Assembly (NCBI GenBank): GCA_965372385.1
Contig: CBDVCD010000062.1
Location: 1-14,624, forward strand
Direction: 5' to 3'
Length of the DNA stretch: 14,624 nucleotides
Source of the DNA: JASJBU01 sp965372385
Lineage (GTDB): Bacteria; Pseudomonadota; Gammaproteobacteria; Chromatiales; Chromatiaceae
Shown: positions 1 to 9,177 of the stretch, piece by piece
Layout: each line of letters starts with the position of its first letter
Numbering within the stretch: position 1 is the first letter of the stretch
The notes under the pieces: generated by a model
What the model was told of the DNA's origin: nothing
Seen by the model: the letters and a program-made list of their open reading frames with translations, nothing else
The model's database searches: none
Position numbers and translations under genes: made by a program

Positions 1-9
1 GCTTCATCC

Positions 10-2940
10 ATGTCTCAAGGAGCAAATCACAAGAACAGACGTTTTTTCAGCCTGAAATGGAAGGCTGTATTGATCTTCAGTCTGGTGCTGATCGTCGTGA
101 ATGCCGGTCTCGCCGGTCTGGGATATCAGCAACTACGGGAACAGTTCACCCAACAACAGAAACAGATCAGACAGCAGCAGATCCAGGAACTTCATGCGCT
201 TATTCGCGACAGTTTCAATGAACTGGAACAGATCGCCTCACTCATTCCCAGCATGGCGCCAGCCCTCTCCTCAGCCGACTCCATGACCATTCGGCTGAAA
301 AAGATATTTGCCGAGCAATCAGCAACCTTGGAATTTGACTGGGGGCTTGACGAGGCACACTACTTCTCTGCTGAAAACCGCTTGCTGTTTTCCTGGCGGC
401 CTGCGATCAATATGGAACGTTTCAGTCCAATGATCCATGGGGTAAATTCCACTGAGCAACCGAATAGCCAACTGGATTGCAGTGACTTGTGTCGACAATA
501 TGTCGCGGTTCCTGTTCTGCACGCGGGTCAGAAGAACGGGGTACTGCTGCTAAGCCGACTCGTCGCCGACGCTGTCATCTCCTTCAAGGATATAACCGGT
601 GCGGACATAGCAATCATTTCCCATGAATTGGGTAAAGATTGGGGCAAGACGAGATACCGCTATTTAACTGAATGGGACCGCCAAGTGGTCGCGCTGACCA
701 ACCCCGAGACCAACATGCCGCTGCTTCTCGACGTCTCGAGAAATTATCCATTTAATGAACTTCTCAACACCAGCAGAGAGATTGCCCACGCAAGTCATCA
801 CTACACCCTTCAGTCAGTACGGATAAGCAACGATGGCTCGAAGAATGCCACCCACTTCCTCATCATCAACGATATCACCCAGGCAGTAAGCCATATCGCC
901 AAGGCCACGCAAAACAGCCTCCTGTTTGGCCTGTTTGGCTTTCTGATATCTGAATTTCTCTTACTGCTGTTGCTCTGGCGACCCTTGAACCGCTTGCTAC
1001 TGGTGTCAAAGAGCCTCCCCCTGCTGGCACACAATGCTTACAGCGAGGCTCGAGAGATGCACCAAACAAGCGGTCGGTCTTGGCATAAAGACGAGATCGA
1101 TATTGCAGGAGAAACAACCTTAGAGCTATCTCATACCCTGGAATCACTGCACAACGAGATTAAGCAACAGACCCAAAACCTTATCCAAAGAGGGCTGGAA
1201 CTCACCAGAGAGCGAGATTTTGTTACCGGGCTGCTCAACAGCGCCCAGGTTATCATCTTGACCCAGGATTGTGATGGGCAGATCCTGACCCTCAATCCTC
1301 AAGGCAAAAAGTGTCTGGAAAGCAACAGCCGGCCAGAGCAATTCCAGGCTCAGAACTTCTTCCAATTGATCACCCATGATTCCGAAAGGGCTTTATTGCA
1401 CCGCTCTATAGACGCCCTAAAAGCCGGTTTGTCCCTCGCCTATCAGCATGACAGCCGAATCACCTCGGGGGATGGGGTTTACCGAAGCATCTCTTGGATT
1501 CACTCGCGGCTACCGGGAGAGAATACTTCAGGTAATCCCATCATTCTCTCGGTGGGCCTGGATATTACCGATCGTGAAAAGGCGGAACAACAGCTTACCT
1601 GGTTGGCCAATCATGACCCATTGACCGAACTCTATAACCGCCGTTACTTCCAACGCGCTTTCGAAGATATCTTGTCCCGGGCCAATCGTTATCACCACAG
1701 CGTGGCCCTGCTCTTTTTCGACCTGGATCAGTTCAAGTATGTCAACGACACCAGCGGCCACCAGGCTGGCGATGCCATGCTGAGGGTAGTGGCCGAGCGT
1801 CTGCATCAGCTCACCCGTTCAAGCGACCTGCTGGCCAGACTTGGCGGGGACGAGTTTGCCATCGTCATCCCGGAAACCGATGTCAAAGGCGCCATCCAGG
1901 TAGCGGAAAAAATACTGGAAGATCTCAGACAGATTTCACTGCCTACCAAAGGGCGTAGTCACCGCGTTTCCACCAGTATCGGGATTGTGATGTATCCCAA
2001 GCATGGAAATACGACCCAGGACCTGATGTCCAATGCGGATCTTTCCATGTATCAGGCCAAAGAGGGTGGACGTGATCGTTGGTATCTGTTTGCCCTGGAT
2101 GATCGGATGCGGGAACAGATGAGCGCACGTCTGACCTGGAAGGAGAAAATCGAGCAGGCGTTGACCGACTCCGCGTTCTTTCTTCACTACCAACCGATCC
2201 TCGAGATCAAAACCGGGCTTATTTCACACTATGAGGTGCTGGTACGCATGCGGGAAAAGGATGGCAGCATTGCCATGCCAGGCGATTTCATACCAATTGC
2301 TGAAAGGACCGGTCTGATCCACCGTATCGACCGCTTTGTGCTCAGGGAAGCCATCGGTCAGCTAGCCGTATTGCAAAAATCAATAAGCCAGGAAATCAAC
2401 TTTTCCATCAACCTGTCTGGTCTCGTTGTGGATGACCCCGAGCTATTGCCACTGCTGAAACAACTGTTGAAACACAGTGGCGTAAACCCTCACCACCTGG
2501 TCTTTGAGTTGACGGAAACCGCCACCCTGGCCGACATGGCATCTGCCGAGAAACTGATGCATGAGCTGAGGGATCTGGGTTGTCGTTTTGCCATGGATGA
2601 TTTCGGCGTTGGCTTCTCCTCCTTCTATTATCTGCGGGAGTTGCCTCTGGATATCGTAAAGATCGATGGCTCATTCATCCGCCAGCTCCCGAATAGCCCG
2701 GAAGATCAAGTGTTTGTGAAAGCCCTGACCGCCATGGCATCCGGCCTGATGAAGAAGACTGTTGCGGAATTCGTCGAAGACCAGGAGACCCTCAATCTGT
2801 TAGCGGAGATTGGGGTCGATTATGCTCAAGGCTATTACATTGGAAAACCGCAACCGACAATCCTCATGTCCCAAGCTGAGCGAGACTTAGCCCATCTTTC
2901 GATTTTGAAGACAACAATTCCTGAAAAAACGGATAGATAG
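10..2940 (+). CDS. Membrane-anchored sensor with PAS, GGDEF and EAL domains (cyclic di-GMP turnover)
   Basis: Probable bifunctional or switchable diguanylate cyclase / c-di-GMP phosphodiesterase of 976 residues in the inner membrane. An N-terminal membrane segment (about residues 18-40) and a second at 303-325 enclose a periplasmic sensor of about 260 residues, probably Cache/CHASE-like, which I cannot type firmly. A helical linker (about 365-400), a PAS domain (about 402-525), a GGDEF domain (534-695) and an EAL domain (about 715-960) follow. The cyclase signature GGDEF is intact at 612-616, with an RSSD product-inhibition site at 603-606, exactly five residues upstream. The EAL motif reads EVL (742-744), but the other catalytic positions are present: N801, E833, D863-D864, K884, E920 and Q940. 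Both activities are therefore plausible. No ribosome binding site is visible in the nine bases before the ATG, and the frame is open to the window edge, so the start could lie further upstream. Confidence 0.93.
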   Translation: MSQGANHKNRRFFSLKWKAVLIFSLVLIVVNAGLAGLGYQQLREQFTQQQKQIRQQQIQELHALIRDSFNELEQIASLIPSMAPALSSADSMTIRLKKIFAEQSATLEFDWGLDEAHYFSAENRLLFSWRPAINMERFSPMIHGVNSTEQPNSQLDCSDLCRQYVAVPVLHAGQKNGVLLLSRLVADAVISFKDITGADIAIISHELGKDWGKTRYRYLTEWDRQVVALTNPETNMPLLLDVSRNYPFNELLNTSREIAHASHHYTLQSVRISNDGSKNATHFLIINDITQAVSHIAKATQNSLLFGLFGFLISEFLLLLLLWRPLNRLLLVSKSLPLLAHNAYSEAREMHQTSGRSWHKDEIDIAGETTLELSHTLESLHNEIKQQTQNLIQRGLELTRERDFVTGLLNSAQVIILTQDCDGQILTLNPQGKKCLESNSRPEQFQAQNFFQLITHDSERALLHRSIDALKAGLSLAYQHDSRITSGDGVYRSISWIHSRLPGENTSGNPIILSVGLDITDREKAEQQLTWLANHDPLTELYNRRYFQRAFEDILSRANRYHHSVALLFFDLDQFKYVNDTSGHQAGDAMLRVVAERLHQLTRSSDLLARLGGDEFAIVIPETDVKGAIQVAEKILEDLRQISLPTKGRSHRVSTSIGIVMYPKHGNTTQDLMSNADLSMYQAKEGGRDRWYLFALDDRMREQMSARLTWKEKIEQALTDSAFFLHYQPILEIKTGLISHYEVLVRMREKDGSIAMPGDFIPIAERTGLIHRIDRFVLREAIGQLAVLQKSISQEINFSINLSGLVVDDPELLPLLKQLLKHSGVNPHHLVFELTETATLADMASAEKLMHELRDLGCRFAMDDFGVGFSSFYYLRELPLDIVKIDGSFIRQLPNSPEDQVFVKALTAMASGLMKKTVAEFVEDQETLNLLAEIGVDYAQGYYIGKPQPTILMSQAERDLAHLSILKTTIPEKTDR

Positions 2941-3261
2941 CTATTATCTGACGCACTTTATGGCACGACGGATTTGTTTTTGTTTCCAGATAAACGCGAG
3001 GGGTTAGACCAGAGTTTCTTGGATCTGCCCCGGCTGTGGCGAGGAGTGGTGCAGGGACGCACCGTTAACGGACCTAAGGATGGAAAATACCCAAGGCATC
3101 GTAAATCGCATTCTGGTGGGGTTCTGCGCGGGTCGCCTTGCGAATGTGGAAGGTTTTACCATCTTCACACCACCTCCCCTTTTAAAGAATTCGCCTACCT
3201 GACCGTCTTAATCCATACGATACAGCACAATAACCCCATTGAGGCTTGTAAAACTAAAATT
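2941..3261. other. Intergenic stretch without a supported gene
   Basis: This region of 321 bases separates the GGDEF-EAL gene from the small protein gene. The frame of the downstream gene stays open through it from a TTG at 2974, but the translation resembles nothing I know, is rich in R, G, H and P, and is not part of the conserved downstream protein. I see two short symmetrical sequences: GGTGC / GCACC arms at 3048-3063 and the perfect palindrome CCGTTAACGG at 3062-3071. I see no convincing terminator with a T tract. Confidence 0.5.
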
Positions 3262-3513
3262 ATGAATTCTGTCGATAAACGTAAAGGTGAGATGCCAATT
3301 CCAGAGAATCTGGAAGACTATCTTAACGAGTCACAAATGCTTACCATCCATCGAATAATCAACTTCGGATGGGAAATTAGATTCATACGCAGGCCTCTCT
3401 TTCAATACCCTGTTGCTGTGTTATGGAACCCACAGGGAGAACAAATCGGTATTTTAGAAGAAGACGGAAGGATTAATTTAGAATCCGATATTCAATTACG
3501 CGACAAGAAATAG
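3262..3513 (+). CDS. Small conserved protein of unknown function (83 aa)
   Basis: This gene encodes an 83-residue soluble protein with no signal peptide or membrane segment. It resembles, from memory, a short conserved hypothetical family of gammaproteobacteria. The features seen here are an N-terminal MPIPENLEDYL segment (residues 11-21), a core FGWEIRFIRRPLFQYPVAV (35-53) and the ending GILEEDGRIN (63-72). The core suggests a small beta sheet. The ATG at 3262 is chosen because the recognisable part begins just after it, although no good ribosome binding site precedes it. The ATG at 3292, with AGGTGA close upstream, is an alternative that would leave 73 residues. The gene stands alone, convergent to recX. 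No function can be assigned. Confidence 0.7.
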   Translation: MNSVDKRKGEMPIPENLEDYLNESQMLTIHRIINFGWEIRFIRRPLFQYPVAVLWNPQGEQIGILEEDGRINLESDIQLRDKK

Positions 3514-3624
3514 CGCATATACCGAAATACCGGGGTCTTGTCTGGTGACTTCCAGGTGGTAGATTTTCACCCCATGGCCAGACCGCATCGTATCGTCTGA
3601 AGTTCTTTTCTAAACAAACAACAA
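3514..3624. other. Convergent intergenic spacer with a possible hairpin
   Basis: This is the 111-base gap between the converging small protein gene and recX. GTCTGG at 3540-3545 can pair with CCAGAC at 3578-3583, and GGTGA (3544-3548) with TCACC (3567-3571); the two pairings share bases, so only one can form fully. There is no T tract on either strand, so a factor-independent terminator is doubtful. Confidence 0.25.
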
Positions 3625-4073
3625 TCAGTCGTGCCGAAACAGGAACTCTCCCAGCAGATCGCTGGGAAAACCCCGGTATTCGAGAAACCTTGCTCGCCGG
3701 GCCATCTCCTTGCGGTCGATGGGGAGTTCCAGACCATACTTGCCGTCGTGCACCCGGCGCAGCACCTCCGGCCACTCTTCAGCATAGTTATCGAGATATT
3801 CGACAATCAGGCTGTCACTGATACCCCGCTCCCGCAATTCGGCACGGATGCGTATCGGTCCGTTGCCTTTGCGTACGCGACCCTCGGTATAAAGCTCTGT
3901 AAACCGATCATCACTCTGTAGCCCCCTCTGGGCAAGCTCATCCAGCACCCGCTCTACCTCATCTTCTGCATATCCCCGGGTAAAGAGCTTGCCGCGCAGT
4001 TCCTTACGGGAGTGCTCGCGTGCTGTCAGCAGGCGTACGGCTGTCTGCTCGACCTCGCTGAGTCGGGATTCGT

Positions 4074-4077
<4 letters not shown>
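3625..4077 (-). CDS. recX: RecX, regulator of RecA; apparent CTG start
   Basis: RecX binds RecA filaments and modulates, usually inhibits, recombinase and coprotease activity. The 150-residue product has the family's three-helix repeats. The N-terminal part reads AVRLLTAREHSRKELRGKL, followed by a GY-x7-VLDELAQRGLQSDDRF stretch, a KGNGPIRIRAELRERGIS segment and a C-terminal ARRARFLEYRGFPSDLL. The reading frame is open from 4149, but it contains no ATG, GTG or TTG until a GTG at 3948, which would remove the conserved first repeat. The best start is a CTG at 4077-4075. It has GAGG (4085-4088, reverse strand) seven bases upstream and overlaps the recA TGA as CTGA. Expression is probably coupled to recA translation. 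The family assignment is secure; the start codon is an inference. Confidence 0.9.
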
Positions 4078-5102
<1,025 letters not shown>

Positions 5103-5187
5103 TCGTTCTGTCCTCATTTAAAGTCTGTCGGAGAAATCAGGTTCCCTAGCGTCAAGGCCAAGGCTAACTTGAGTAAGGTCTGATTGG

Positions 5188-5203
5188 TTCAGGGTTTCCT
5201 GAA
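5188..5203. promoter_or_regulatory. Perfect inverted repeat at the predicted recA transcription start
   Basis: TTCAGG (5188-5193) and CCTGAA (5198-5203) form a perfect inverted repeat with a four-base spacer. It begins nine bases downstream of the predicted recA -10 hexamer, so it covers the expected transcription start, which is a typical repressor position. It is not the enterobacterial LexA box. It may be a lineage-specific SOS operator or another repressor site. A further CCTGAAA half site lies at 5263-5269. Confidence 0.45.
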
Positions 5204-5212
5204 AGATGCGAA

Positions 5213-5246
5213 ATTATCACACAGCCAGAGGCTCACGTCATGAGTC
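5213..5246 (-). promoter_or_regulatory. Predicted sigma-70 promoter of recA
   Basis: On the minus strand the sequence reads ATGACG, 17 bases, then GATAAT, preceded by TG with one base between (an extended -10). The -10 occupies 5213-5218. The -35 matches the consensus at four of six positions and the -10 at five of six. The predicted start is near 5205, giving a recA leader of about 100 bases. The position between thpR and recA suggests that recA-recX can be expressed independently of the upstream operon. Confidence 0.5.
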
Positions 5247-5278
5247 CGCGAAGCGTCTATTGCCTGAAATTTGCGTGG

Positions 5279-5839
5279 TTAGTTCAAGCTCCAGCGATAC
5301 AGTATCCGATATCTGGACTGATCCGGTGCGCCGCCACCTGAAGTAGCCAGGACAAACTCACCGGCCTGCCATTCAATGGGGCTGTCGATCACCCCGATCT
5401 CGGCATGGCGCAACTTTCCATCCTTAGGTCCGTGATCGAGGCGTCCATGCCTCACTCCTCGGTGCAGGGTGATATGAGGTTTGTAGCGACGCCTTTCAGG
5501 CTCGAAGCCACACTCCAGCAGGCCCTTCTGCAACGCCTTCACCAGGTACCGCAGGGCTTCCGGCTGTGCAGCAGGTCCGCACCAGAGAATCCCCGGTCTG
5601 GGCCAATGACCGATCGTATCGATCCGCAGGGTAAAGGCAGAGGAGTCGATATGGTCCGCCAGCTGCTGGATGCAGGGTCGTTGTGCAGCACTCACCTGAC
5701 CCAGGAAGACCAGGGTGATGTGCAGGTCGTCCGAGTGGTGCAGGCGCCCTCCCCGCGGCTGGTACTGTCTGGCCAGGCGGGCCAGGCGGTCGCGGACCTT
5801 GCGCTCCGGCCAAAGGGCAAAAAAGAGCCGCTCAGCCAT
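5279..5839 (-). CDS. thpR: RNA 2',3'-cyclic phosphodiesterase (2H family, LigT/ThpR)
   Basis: This is a 186-residue cytosolic enzyme of the 2H phosphoesterase family, which opens 2',3'-cyclic phosphates on RNA ends and was earlier known as 2'-5' RNA ligase. Both catalytic HxT motifs are present: HITLVFLG with H40 and T42, and HITLHR with H122 and T124. The N-terminus MAERLFFALWP is typical of the family, and the length matches the usual 175-190 residues. The start overlaps the end of pncC by eight bases, so the two are almost certainly translated from one message. The real substrate is unknown, as for most bacterial members. Confidence 0.92.
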   Translation of the reverse strand: MAERLFFALWPERKVRDRLARLARQYQPRGGRLHHSDDLHITLVFLGQVSAAQRPCIQQLADHIDSSAFTLRIDTIGHWPRPGILWCGPAAQPEALRYLVKALQKGLLECGFEPERRRYKPHITLHRGVRHGRLDHGPKDGKLRHAEIGVIDSPIEWQAGEFVLATSGGGAPDQSRYRILYRWSLN

Positions 5840-6350
5840 TTCCTGTCAGCCGGATCAGCTGCTTTAGGGCATGGATCACCGCCTGCCGGCGCACGGATTG
5901 TCGGTCACCATCGAACCACTGTCGGTCGGTCACTGCTTCACCCCCCTTCAACTGCCAGGCAAAACAGACCGTGCCCACCGGCTTTTCAGCTGTACCCCCT
6001 CCCGGCCCGGCAATGCCGCTGATTGCGAGGACCGCGTCAACCCCACTCTTTGCAAGTGCGCCGCTGGTCATCTCCGCAACGGTCTGCTCACTCACCGCGC
6101 CATAGATCTCCAGGGTGGCCGCCCTTACCCCCAGCATCTGCTGCTTGGACCTATTGCTGTAGGTCACATAGCCCCGATCGAACCACTCGCTACTGCCGAC
6201 TATGGCTGTCAGGGCGGTGGCCACCCAGCCACCGGTACAGGATTCCGCCACGGCCAGCCGCAACCGTCGGCTATGCAGCAACTGCGCCAGCTCCAGTGCC
6301 TGTTGTGCAACTGTGTCTGGGCTATCAATGGCCATTCTAGAATGCTGCAA
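5832..6350 (-). CDS. pncC: Nicotinamide-nucleotide amidase (CinA C-terminal domain protein)
   Basis: PncC deamidates nicotinamide mononucleotide to nicotinate mononucleotide, feeding the pyridine nucleotide cycle that recovers NAD from the by-product of bacterial DNA ligase. The 172-residue protein is the stand-alone form without the N-terminal CinA domain. Signature segments are AESCTGG (36-41 with the preceding A, nucleophile S37), GYVTYSNRSKQQMLGV and SGIAGPGGGTAEKPVG. The reading frame can start at TTG 6350, which has GAGG four bases before it, or at ATG 6335, which has no clear ribosome binding site; the TTG is slightly favoured. The gene follows sdhB by 10 to 25 bases and overlaps thpR. 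A CinA-type gene close upstream of recA is a common bacterial arrangement. Confidence 0.93.
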   Translation of the reverse strand: MQHSRMAIDSPDTVAQQALELAQLLHSRRLRLAVAESCTGGWVATALTAIVGSSEWFDRGYVTYSNRSKQQMLGVRAATLEIYGAVSEQTVAEMTSGALAKSGVDAVLAISGIAGPGGGTAEKPVGTVCFAWQLKGGEAVTDRQWFDGDRQSVRRQAVIHALKQLIRLTGNG

Positions 6351-6360
6351 TCCGCCTCGG

Positions 6361-7056
6361 TCAGAGCGACTTTTTCATCATCAGTGAACGGATATGCCCG
6401 ATGGCTCGGGTGGGGTTGAGTCCCTTGGGGCAGACATCCATGCAGTTCATGATGGTATGGCAGCGGAACAGTTTATAGGGTCCATCCAACTCATCCAGCC
6501 GCTGATCGGTGGCCTGATCGCGGCTGTCAGCGAGAAAGCGCCAGGCCTGTAATAGGGCCGCCGGCCCCAGATACTTGTCGGGATTCCACCAGAAGGAGGG
6601 ACAGGCAGTAGTACAGCAACCACAGAGGATACATTCATAGAGACCATCCAGTTGCTCTCGTTCTTGCGGGCTCTGCAGCAGTTCCGTCTCCGGTTGCGGA
6701 TCCTGATGCATCAAGTAGGGTTTGACTGCGCGGTACTGGCGGTAGAAGGGTTCCATCTCCACCACCAGATCGCGGATCACCGGCATGCCGGGAAAGGGCC
6801 GCACCTCCACCGGCTCCTGCAAACCGGCAAGCGGGGTGATGCAGGCCAGCCCGTTGCGGCCGTTGATATTCATGCCGTCCGAACCGCACACCCCTTCACC
6901 GCAGGAGTGGCGAAAGGTGAGGCTCTCGTCCTGGGCCTTGAGGGCCAGCAGGGCATCCCTTAGCATCATGCCCGGGTGTACCTCGGACAGTTCATAGGCC
7001 TGCATGTAAGGCTCGCTGTCCTGCTCCGGATCGTAACGGTAGATTTTGAATTGCAT
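6361..7056 (-). CDS. sdhB: Succinate dehydrogenase iron-sulfur subunit
   Basis: This 231-residue subunit passes electrons from the flavin of SdhA to ubiquinone in the membrane anchor. All cluster ligands are present. The [2Fe-2S] cluster uses C52, C57, D60 and C72, with Asp at the third position as in E. coli. The [4Fe-4S] cluster uses C142, C145, C148 and C209. The [3Fe-4S] cluster uses C152, C199 and C205. The spacing equals that of the E. coli protein throughout the C-terminal half. The ATG at 7056 gives the usual beginning (MQFKIYRYDP). A TTG two codons upstream (7062) would overlap the sdhA stop. The start lies two bases after sdhA, so translation is probably coupled. Confidence 0.97.
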   Translation of the reverse strand: MQFKIYRYDPEQDSEPYMQAYELSEVHPGMMLRDALLALKAQDESLTFRHSCGEGVCGSDGMNINGRNGLACITPLAGLQEPVEVRPFPGMPVIRDLVVEMEPFYRQYRAVKPYLMHQDPQPETELLQSPQEREQLDGLYECILCGCCTTACPSFWWNPDKYLGPAALLQAWRFLADSRDQATDQRLDELDGPYKLFRCHTIMNCMDVCPKGLNPTRAIGHIRSLMMKKSL

Positions 7057-7058
7057 GA

Positions 7059-8819
7059 TCAATAGACACGCGGCTTGGGTGGAAAGGTCTCGACGGAGAG
7101 TGGCTGGGTGCGGACCGGTTTGAATTCCAGCCGTTCCCCCCGCAGAAAGTAGAGGCTGTGTTTCAGCCAGTTGACATCATCCCGCTCCGGGAAATCGATG
7201 CGGGAGTGGGCACCACGGCTCTCCTGGCGGGCCTCCGCCGACAGCATGGTGGCGATGGCGATATCCATCAGGTTCTCCAGCTCCAGGGCCTCGATACGCG
7301 CGGTGTTGAAAATCCGGCCTTGATCCCGCAGGCGTACACCGGGCATTCGTTCACGTAGCTTTTTTAGCTCCTGGATGCCATCCCGCATCACCTCCGCGTT
7401 GCGGAAGACCCCGCAATGGGTCTCCATAATCCGCTGCAGATCGGCCCGTACGGCATCTACCGTCTCACCCTCACCGGGCTGATCCCAGCGCCGCAGCCGC
7501 GTCATGGCTTTATCGACTCCCACTTCATCCAGGGGACGATGGGAGCGGTTCTGTTGCAGGAATTCGATGATCCGGCTGCCCGCCGCCCGGCCGAACACCA
7601 GGATGTCCAGCAGCGAGTTGCCTCCCAGGCGGTTGGCCCCGTGGATCGACACACAGGCGCACTCTCCCGCGGCATAGAGACCGGGTGCGATATCCTGCGC
7701 GCCACCGGTGGATGACAACACCTGACCATAGAGATCGGTGGGAATCCCGCCCATCACATAGTGCGCGGTGGGAAACACCGGGATCGGCTGTTCGGCTGGA
7801 TCGATGTGCAGAAAGGTCTTCACGGTTTCCCGGATGCCCGGCAACCGTTTGGCGACGATCTCTTCGCCCAGGTGATCGATCTTCAGCAGTACATGATCCT
7901 TGTTTGGCCCGCAGCCCCGGCCCTCTCTGATCTCGGTGGAAATAGCACGGCTCACCACGTCCCGGCTGGCCAGCTCCTTCGCATGGGGCGCATAACGCTG
8001 CATGAAGCGTTCGCCCTCACCATTGAGCAACTCTCCACCCTCGCCCCGGGCACCCTCGGTGATCAGCAGCCCCTTGCCGGCGATGCCGGTGGGATGAAAC
8101 TGGAAGAACTCCATGTCCTGCAGGGGAATGCCCGCGCGCAGGGCCATCGCCATGCCGTCACCGGTGTTGATGTGGGCATTGGTATTGGTGCGGTACAACT
8201 GGCCGCAGCCGCCGGTGGCAATGAGGGTGGTCTTGGCCTCGATCAGGGTTGGCTCACCGGAGGCGATCTCCAGCACCAACGCCCCCTGCACGAAACCCTC
8301 CTCGTCACGGATCAGATCGATGGCGAAATACTCATCGAAGAAGTGGGTCTTGGCACGGATATTCTGCTGGTAGAGGGAGTGAAGGATGGCATGACCGGTG
8401 CGATCGGCGGCGGCACAGGTGCGGTTGGCCTGATCACCCCCAAAGTTCTGGCTCTGACCACCGAAGGCGCGCTGATAGATGTGGCCACTCTCCAGACGCG
8501 AGAACGGCACCCCGGAATGCTCCAGTTCATAGACCACCTGTGGTGCGTTGCGGCACATGTATTCGATGGAGTCCTGGTCCCCCAGATAATCGCTACCCTT
8601 CACCGTGTCATACATATGCCAGTGCCAGTTGTCGGGCGTCACGTTGGCCAGGGCCGCGTTGATGCCGCCCTGGGCGGCCACGGTGTGGGAACGGGTGGGA
8701 AAGACCTTGGAGACCACCGCCACCCGCACATCCGTGTCGGCGAGTTGCAGGGCCGCCCGCAATCCAGCCCCGCCGGCACCGATGATCAGGGTATCGAAAC
8801 GTCTGCGGGCTAATGACAT
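7059..8819 (-). CDS. sdhA: Succinate dehydrogenase flavoprotein subunit
   Basis: This is the catalytic subunit of respiratory complex II, oxidising succinate to fumarate on the cytoplasmic face of the inner membrane. At 586 residues it matches the usual length. It has the dinucleotide-binding GAGGAG motif near residue 14 and the flavinylation segment RSHTVAAQGG with H45 for covalent FAD. The dicarboxylate site is complete: H242, T254, E255, R286, H353 and R397. The proton-shuttle arginine and FAD-capping segments are intact. It lies between sdhD (13 bases upstream) and sdhB (two bases downstream). No sdhE flavinylation factor is found in this window, so it must lie elsewhere. Confidence 0.98.
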   Translation of the reverse strand: MSLARRRFDTLIIGAGGAGLRAALQLADTDVRVAVVSKVFPTRSHTVAAQGGINAALANVTPDNWHWHMYDTVKGSDYLGDQDSIEYMCRNAPQVVYELEHSGVPFSRLESGHIYQRAFGGQSQNFGGDQANRTCAAADRTGHAILHSLYQQNIRAKTHFFDEYFAIDLIRDEEGFVQGALVLEIASGEPTLIEAKTTLIATGGCGQLYRTNTNAHINTGDGMAMALRAGIPLQDMEFFQFHPTGIAGKGLLITEGARGEGGELLNGEGERFMQRYAPHAKELASRDVVSRAISTEIREGRGCGPNKDHVLLKIDHLGEEIVAKRLPGIRETVKTFLHIDPAEQPIPVFPTAHYVMGGIPTDLYGQVLSSTGGAQDIAPGLYAAGECACVSIHGANRLGGNSLLDILVFGRAAGSRIIEFLQQNRSHRPLDEVGVDKAMTRLRRWDQPGEGETVDAVRADLQRIMETHCGVFRNAEVMRDGIQELKKLRERMPGVRLRDQGRIFNTARIEALELENLMDIAIATMLSAEARQESRGAHSRIDFPERDDVNWLKHSLYFLRGERLEFKPVRTQPLSVETFPPKPRVY

Positions 8820-8832
8820 GGGGTATTCCCGT

Positions 8833-9177
8833 TTAAAAGATAAAGGCCGGGGTCGGCAGGATAGCCGTCATCCAGATCCCGCTCATGACCAGCGCCACAC
8901 TGACCAGCAGCAGCAGCGTCAGGCGCAGGCCGAAGGGTTTGACATAGTCGATCACCACGTTTCTCACCCCGACCCAGGCGTGGATGAGGACGGCAAGGAC
9001 AAACAGCAGAATCGCGCTGTAGACCCAGGGATTGCTGACTCTGCTCAGCCACTCCGTATAACCGGTTGGTGGTTGCAATAACAGATAACCCAGGGCAACG
9101 GGACAGAACAGCCCCAGATAGACGGCGCTGATACGCTGCAGAATCCAGGCCTGAATGCCCGCCATCTGCCGGCTCAC
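8833..9177 (-). CDS. sdhD: Succinate dehydrogenase membrane anchor subunit SdhD
   Basis: This 114-residue subunit has three transmembrane helices (about 15-35, 50-70 and 84-107). Together with SdhC it holds haem b and the ubiquinone site. The N-terminal GIQAWILQRISAVYLG segment and the HAWVGVRNVVIDYVKP segment are characteristic. H66 corresponds to the conserved histidine of helix II, and D77-Y78 to the Asp-Tyr pair of the quinone pocket in E. coli SdhD. The first four bases overlap the end of sdhC (ATGA), which indicates translational coupling. Confidence 0.95.
   Translation of the reverse strand: MSRQMAGIQAWILQRISAVYLGLFCPVALGYLLLQPPTGYTEWLSRVSNPWVYSAILLFVLAVLIHAWVGVRNVVIDYVKPFGLRLTLLLLVSVALVMSGIWMTAILPTPAFIF

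Noticed and set aside
2961..2977. Second sigma-54-like sequence TGGCACGACGGATTTGT
   Set aside because: The -24 half is good, but the bases ten positions after GG are TT and the TTG/GT falls two bases too far, so the obligatory spacing is broken and no supported gene starts shortly downstream.
2974..3261. A 96-codon N-terminal extension of the small protein gene from a TTG start
   Set aside because: The translation is low in hydrophobic core residues, resembles no family and precedes a downstream ATG where the recognisable protein begins. An open frame of this length can occur by chance.
3540..3583. Bidirectional terminator between the small protein gene and recX
   Set aside because: The two possible stems compete for the same bases and neither is followed by a T tract on either strand.
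3625..3948. recX starting at the GTG at 3948
   Set aside because: It would delete the conserved first repeat of RecX (AVRLLTAREHSRKEL), which is present in frame upstream.
5103..5117. recA starting at the ATG at 5117
   Set aside because: There is no ribosome binding site before it, and the AGGA that serves the 5102 start lies inside this extension.
7761..8813. A 350-codon plus-strand frame opposite sdhA
   Set aside because: It lies wholly antisense to an unmistakable sdhA. Its glycine-, histidine- and valine-rich composition is the mirror of sdhA codons, and it has no family features.
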